Below are positions 61,356 through 64,000 of a DNA stretch of 64,000 nucleotides, in pieces; position 1 is the first letter of the stretch, and every line of letters starts with the position of its first letter. The stretch lies in assembly GCA_002255935.1 (NCBI GenBank), contig NKIO01000004.1:1-64000 (forward strand), given 5' to 3'. The stretch is from Comamonadaceae bacterium PBBC2. GTDB taxonomy: Bacteria; Pseudomonadota; Gammaproteobacteria; Burkholderiales; Burkholderiaceae_C. Both the position numbers and the translations under genes were made by a program. A model generated the notes under the pieces. That model was given only the letters and a program-made list of their open reading frames with translations, ran no database searches and was not told where the DNA came from.

Positions 61356-62416
61356 GAAGTGACCCCTTGCTTGACCACTGGAATGACAGGGCGCGTAGCT
61401 ACCGCTTCCTTATTCACCAGTTGCTGGATCATGTTGCGCACTCGGTTGAGCGCCACATCCGAAACCAACCCTTTGGGCTTGACGTCCGGGAATTGGTCCA
61501 TCACCTGCTGCTGCTCTTCGATGATCCAGCGGTCTTCGGCAAAGGCCGTTTGAATGCCCTGGCCTACGGCATCGATCAAGGACGCATCGCCGTGTGGAAA
61601 GTCGCAGGGGTGAATCCAAAAGTAGTGTGTAGATTTCTCGGTCTCGGGCGTGAGCAGCGAGAAATGACGGAAGTGCAAGGCACCTGGACGCTCGTGCGGT
61701 GGGCCTTCGCCACCCGCGACGGCAGAGCCGGCCCAATTTTCGAAAACGCTGGGCAACCACCAGATCTGGCGATTCCAGAAATCCACGCGACCAGTGAAGC
61801 CACCTGCCATTTTGTGCAGCGGAGACGGGTCGCAATCAAGGATTTGACGTGTCAGCTTGATCCCGCGATCAAAAGGCTCGACTTCTGCGCGCGAGTTGGG
61901 AAAGCCGGCATTGGCCAGTGTGGTTTTATGAACAAAGGTCAAATGTGAAAAGTCCAGCAGGTTGTCTGCAATCAGCTGGTAGTTGGCCTTGTAATGAATG
62001 TAGCCACTTGCAGTTGGCCAACCTGGGGCGTTGTTCCAGTGGCAATCGACGATCAGATCCTCGTCCGCGAGGCTGGCGTCGCCCATCCAGATCCAAAGAA
62101 AGCCATGGCGCTCCACAAGGGGGAAATTGCGTACGCACATAGCGGCAGGAATCTCGGACTGGCCCGGAATTTCCACACATTTGCCCGAGGCGTCGAACTT
62201 CATGCCGTGATAACGACAGCGCAGACCGCCCTCTTCGATGTCACCGAGCGACAGTGGTGCCAAGCGATGGCAGCAACGGTCCTCCAGCGCTGAAACTTGC
62301 CCTTGCGGTGTGCGAAAAAGTACCACCTTTTCACCCAGAAGGGTGCGGCCAAGAGGGCGTTCGGCGCCCACTTCAGAGGCCGTGGCCGCTACGTACCATG
62401 CATTGCGAATGAACAT
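61352..62416 (-). CDS. Rieske aromatic ring-hydroxylating oxygenase, VanA-like (cluster B)
   Basis: MFIRNAWYVAATASEVGAERPLGRTLLGEKVVLFRT..., CCHRLAPLSLG..CRYHGMKF; strongly similar to the 50055 CDS. Confidence 0.92.
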   Translation of the reverse strand: MFIRNAWYVAATASEVGAERPLGRTLLGEKVVLFRTPQGQVSALEDRCCHRLAPLSLGDIEEGGLRCRYHGMKFDASGKCVEIPGQSEIPAAMCVRNFPLVERHGFLWIWMGDASLADEDLIVDCHWNNAPGWPTASGYIHYKANYQLIADNLLDFSHLTFVHKTTLANAGFPNSRAEVEPFDRGIKLTRQILDCDPSPLHKMAGGFTGRVDFWNRQIWWLPSVFENWAGSAVAGGEGPPHERPGALHFRHFSLLTPETEKSTHYFWIHPCDFPHGDASLIDAVGQGIQTAFAEDRWIIEEQQQVMDQFPDVKPKGLVSDVALNRVRNMIQQLVNKEAVATRPVIPVVKQGVTS

Positions 62417-62449
62417 GCTGATTCCTAAGGTTGAAAGACGGTCCAGAGC

Positions 62450-63439
62450 TCAGTCGGCCTTGAGTTGCAGATCGCGACCCAATTGAATCCAGCGCTCGCT
62501 TTCGCTGGCCATGACCTTGGTGATCTGATCCACGCTCATGGGTTCGACATCCCAGCCGTTGGAAATGAATTGATCGCGCAAAGCCGTGACGGCCAGGGCC
62601 TTGTTGAGTTCGGCGTTGAGCTTGTCGATGATGGCCCGAGGTGTGCCGGCCTTCACCGTCAAAGTTTCAAATGAACGAAACACAAACTTTGGGTAACCCA
62701 GTTCAGCCATGGTCGGCGTGTTGGGCAGCGCCGGCAGGCGCTTGGCCGAAGTCACAGCCAAGGCTCGCATCTTGCCGCCATTAATCTGTGGGATTGCGGC
62801 CACTGTGGTGAGAAACATGAAGTCGATCCGGCCACCCAAGAAGTCGTTCATGGCCATGGGCAGCTGTACATAGGGCACATGAGCGGTGTCGATATTGGCC
62901 ACGCGATTGAACGCTTCCCCAGCCATGTGTGCGGGCGTGCCGTTACCGGCTGAAGCAAAAGTCAGCTTGGCGGGTTCGGCCTTGGCCCGGGTCACGATGG
63001 ACTCCAGATTGTTCAGTTTCGAGTCGGTCGGTACCACCGCGGCGTTGTAGCTCCAGTGCATGTGCCCCACTGCGTTGAGATCTTTGGTGTATTCCAGACG
63101 GCGACTTGGGTAAATCACGGGCAGCACCATGGAAGCAGAAGACAGCACATAAGCGGTGTAGCCGTCTGCGGGTTGCTTGAGCAACTCTGTGTAGCCCAAG
63201 GTGCCCGAGGCGCCTGGACGGTTTTCGACCATGATGGGCTGCTTCATCGAAACGGACATGCGTTCGGCCACAGCACGGGCAGCCACGTCGGCAGGCAGAC
63301 CTGGGCTCCAGGGAACAATGATCTTGATGGGGCGCGAAGGATAGCTCGGATCGGCCAGTGCGGGCAGAGCTGCTGCACAAGCAAGCACAGTGGCGGCTTG
63401 GGTGGTGCGCTTGAGGAGTCGCGTGATGAAATGTTGCAA
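62450..63439 (-). CDS. Bug-family substrate-binding protein (cluster B), probable TTG start
   Basis: DPSYPSRPIKIIVPWSPGLPADVAARAVAERMSVSMKQPIMVENRPGASGTLG; TTG at 63437-63439 preceded by GGAG; ORF extends to 63553. Confidence 0.9.
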   Translation of the reverse strand: MQHFITRLLKRTTQAATVLACAAALPALADPSYPSRPIKIIVPWSPGLPADVAARAVAERMSVSMKQPIMVENRPGASGTLGYTELLKQPADGYTAYVLSSASMVLPVIYPSRRLEYTKDLNAVGHMHWSYNAAVVPTDSKLNNLESIVTRAKAEPAKLTFASAGNGTPAHMAGEAFNRVANIDTAHVPYVQLPMAMNDFLGGRIDFMFLTTVAAIPQINGGKMRALAVTSAKRLPALPNTPTMAELGYPKFVFRSFETLTVKAGTPRAIIDKLNAELNKALAVTALRDQFISNGWDVEPMSVDQITKVMASESERWIQLGRDLQLKAD

Positions 63440-63551
63440 AGTAGTCTCCGTTGGTTTTGTAAGGTGCACGGATGCTAAGCAAGATTGGATCGGACCTCCA
63501 ATGAAGTTTTTGCCCTTATGATCAGGAAAGTAAATCACCGGAAAAACCCGC

Positions 63552-64000
63552 ATGCGTATTCAGACCCTGCGTGCCTTGATTCATTTGCATCAGTTGGGCA
63601 GCGTTCGTGCGGCGGCCGAGCAGTTGCACATGTCACAGCCGGCCCTGACGCTGGCGATCCAGCAGCTTGAAAATGAGCTGGGCTGCCAACTGCTGGTTCG
63701 CACCAAGCGGGGCGTTAGCCTGACAGCCTATGGTGAGGCTCTGTTGCCCAGGGCCAATTTGATCGTTTCAGAATCAGTCCGAGCCCAAGAGGAAATGGCT
63801 CAGATCCGGGGTGATTTGGGCGGGCATGTCCGACTGGCTACCTCGCCAGCGGTGGCCCTGTCGGTGCTTCCTCAGGCGCTGCGCCCCTTTATGAACAAGT
63901 ATCCTCAAGTGCAGGTGCATTGCATTGAGGGCACATACCCTGCTATCGGCCCGCAGCTGCGCGATGGCCAGTTGGACTTTGCAGTCACGCCCTTCCATGC
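63552..64000 (+). CDS. LysR-family transcriptional regulator, 3' end cut by window
   Basis: MRIQTLRALIHLHQLGSVRAAAEQLHMSQPALTLAIQQLENELGCQLLVRTKRGV; divergent from cluster B. Confidence 0.92.
   Translation, partial: MRIQTLRALIHLHQLGSVRAAAEQLHMSQPALTLAIQQLENELGCQLLVRTKRGVSLTAYGEALLPRANLIVSESVRAQEEMAQIRGDLGGHVRLATSPAVALSVLPQALRPFMNKYPQVQVHCIEGTYPAIGPQLRDGQLDFAVTPFH

Overview
The window is a GC-rich bacterial chromosomal segment, probably Burkholderiales/Comamonadaceae (inferred from gene content and order, not tested). It carries mostly ordinary housekeeping genes: sucC (partial), argC, recX-recA, a two-component system, birA, topB, two gap paralogs, tkt, murU, pepP, maeB, rsmA-surA-lptD, amgK and rsmE. 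After about 43.3 kb it becomes accessory and catabolic: an erythronate/threonate (otn/ltn-like) operon, then two mirrored VanA/VanB-type Rieske demethylase clusters flanking a sulfatase and two DUF202 genes. The observations most worth follow-up are: (1) a scattered family of REP/BIME-like palindromes with compensatory stem variants, closely resembling pseudomonad REPs, placed in nearly every spacer of the otn operon; (2) a second, structurally distinct repeat family found near it; (3) a divergent SET-methyltransferase / topoisomerase III-SWIB locus in which both proteins have histone-H1-like Lys/Ala tails, separated by an alternating purine-pyrimidine tract; (4) a secreted barnase-like RNase/barstar pair with a possible -1 frameshift extension; (5) the duplicated Rieske/Bug/LysR modules around a sulfatase; (6) an AT-rich BapA-prefix/VCBS surface protein that appears truncated. 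No rRNA, tRNA, CRISPR array, prophage or intact transposase was recognised.
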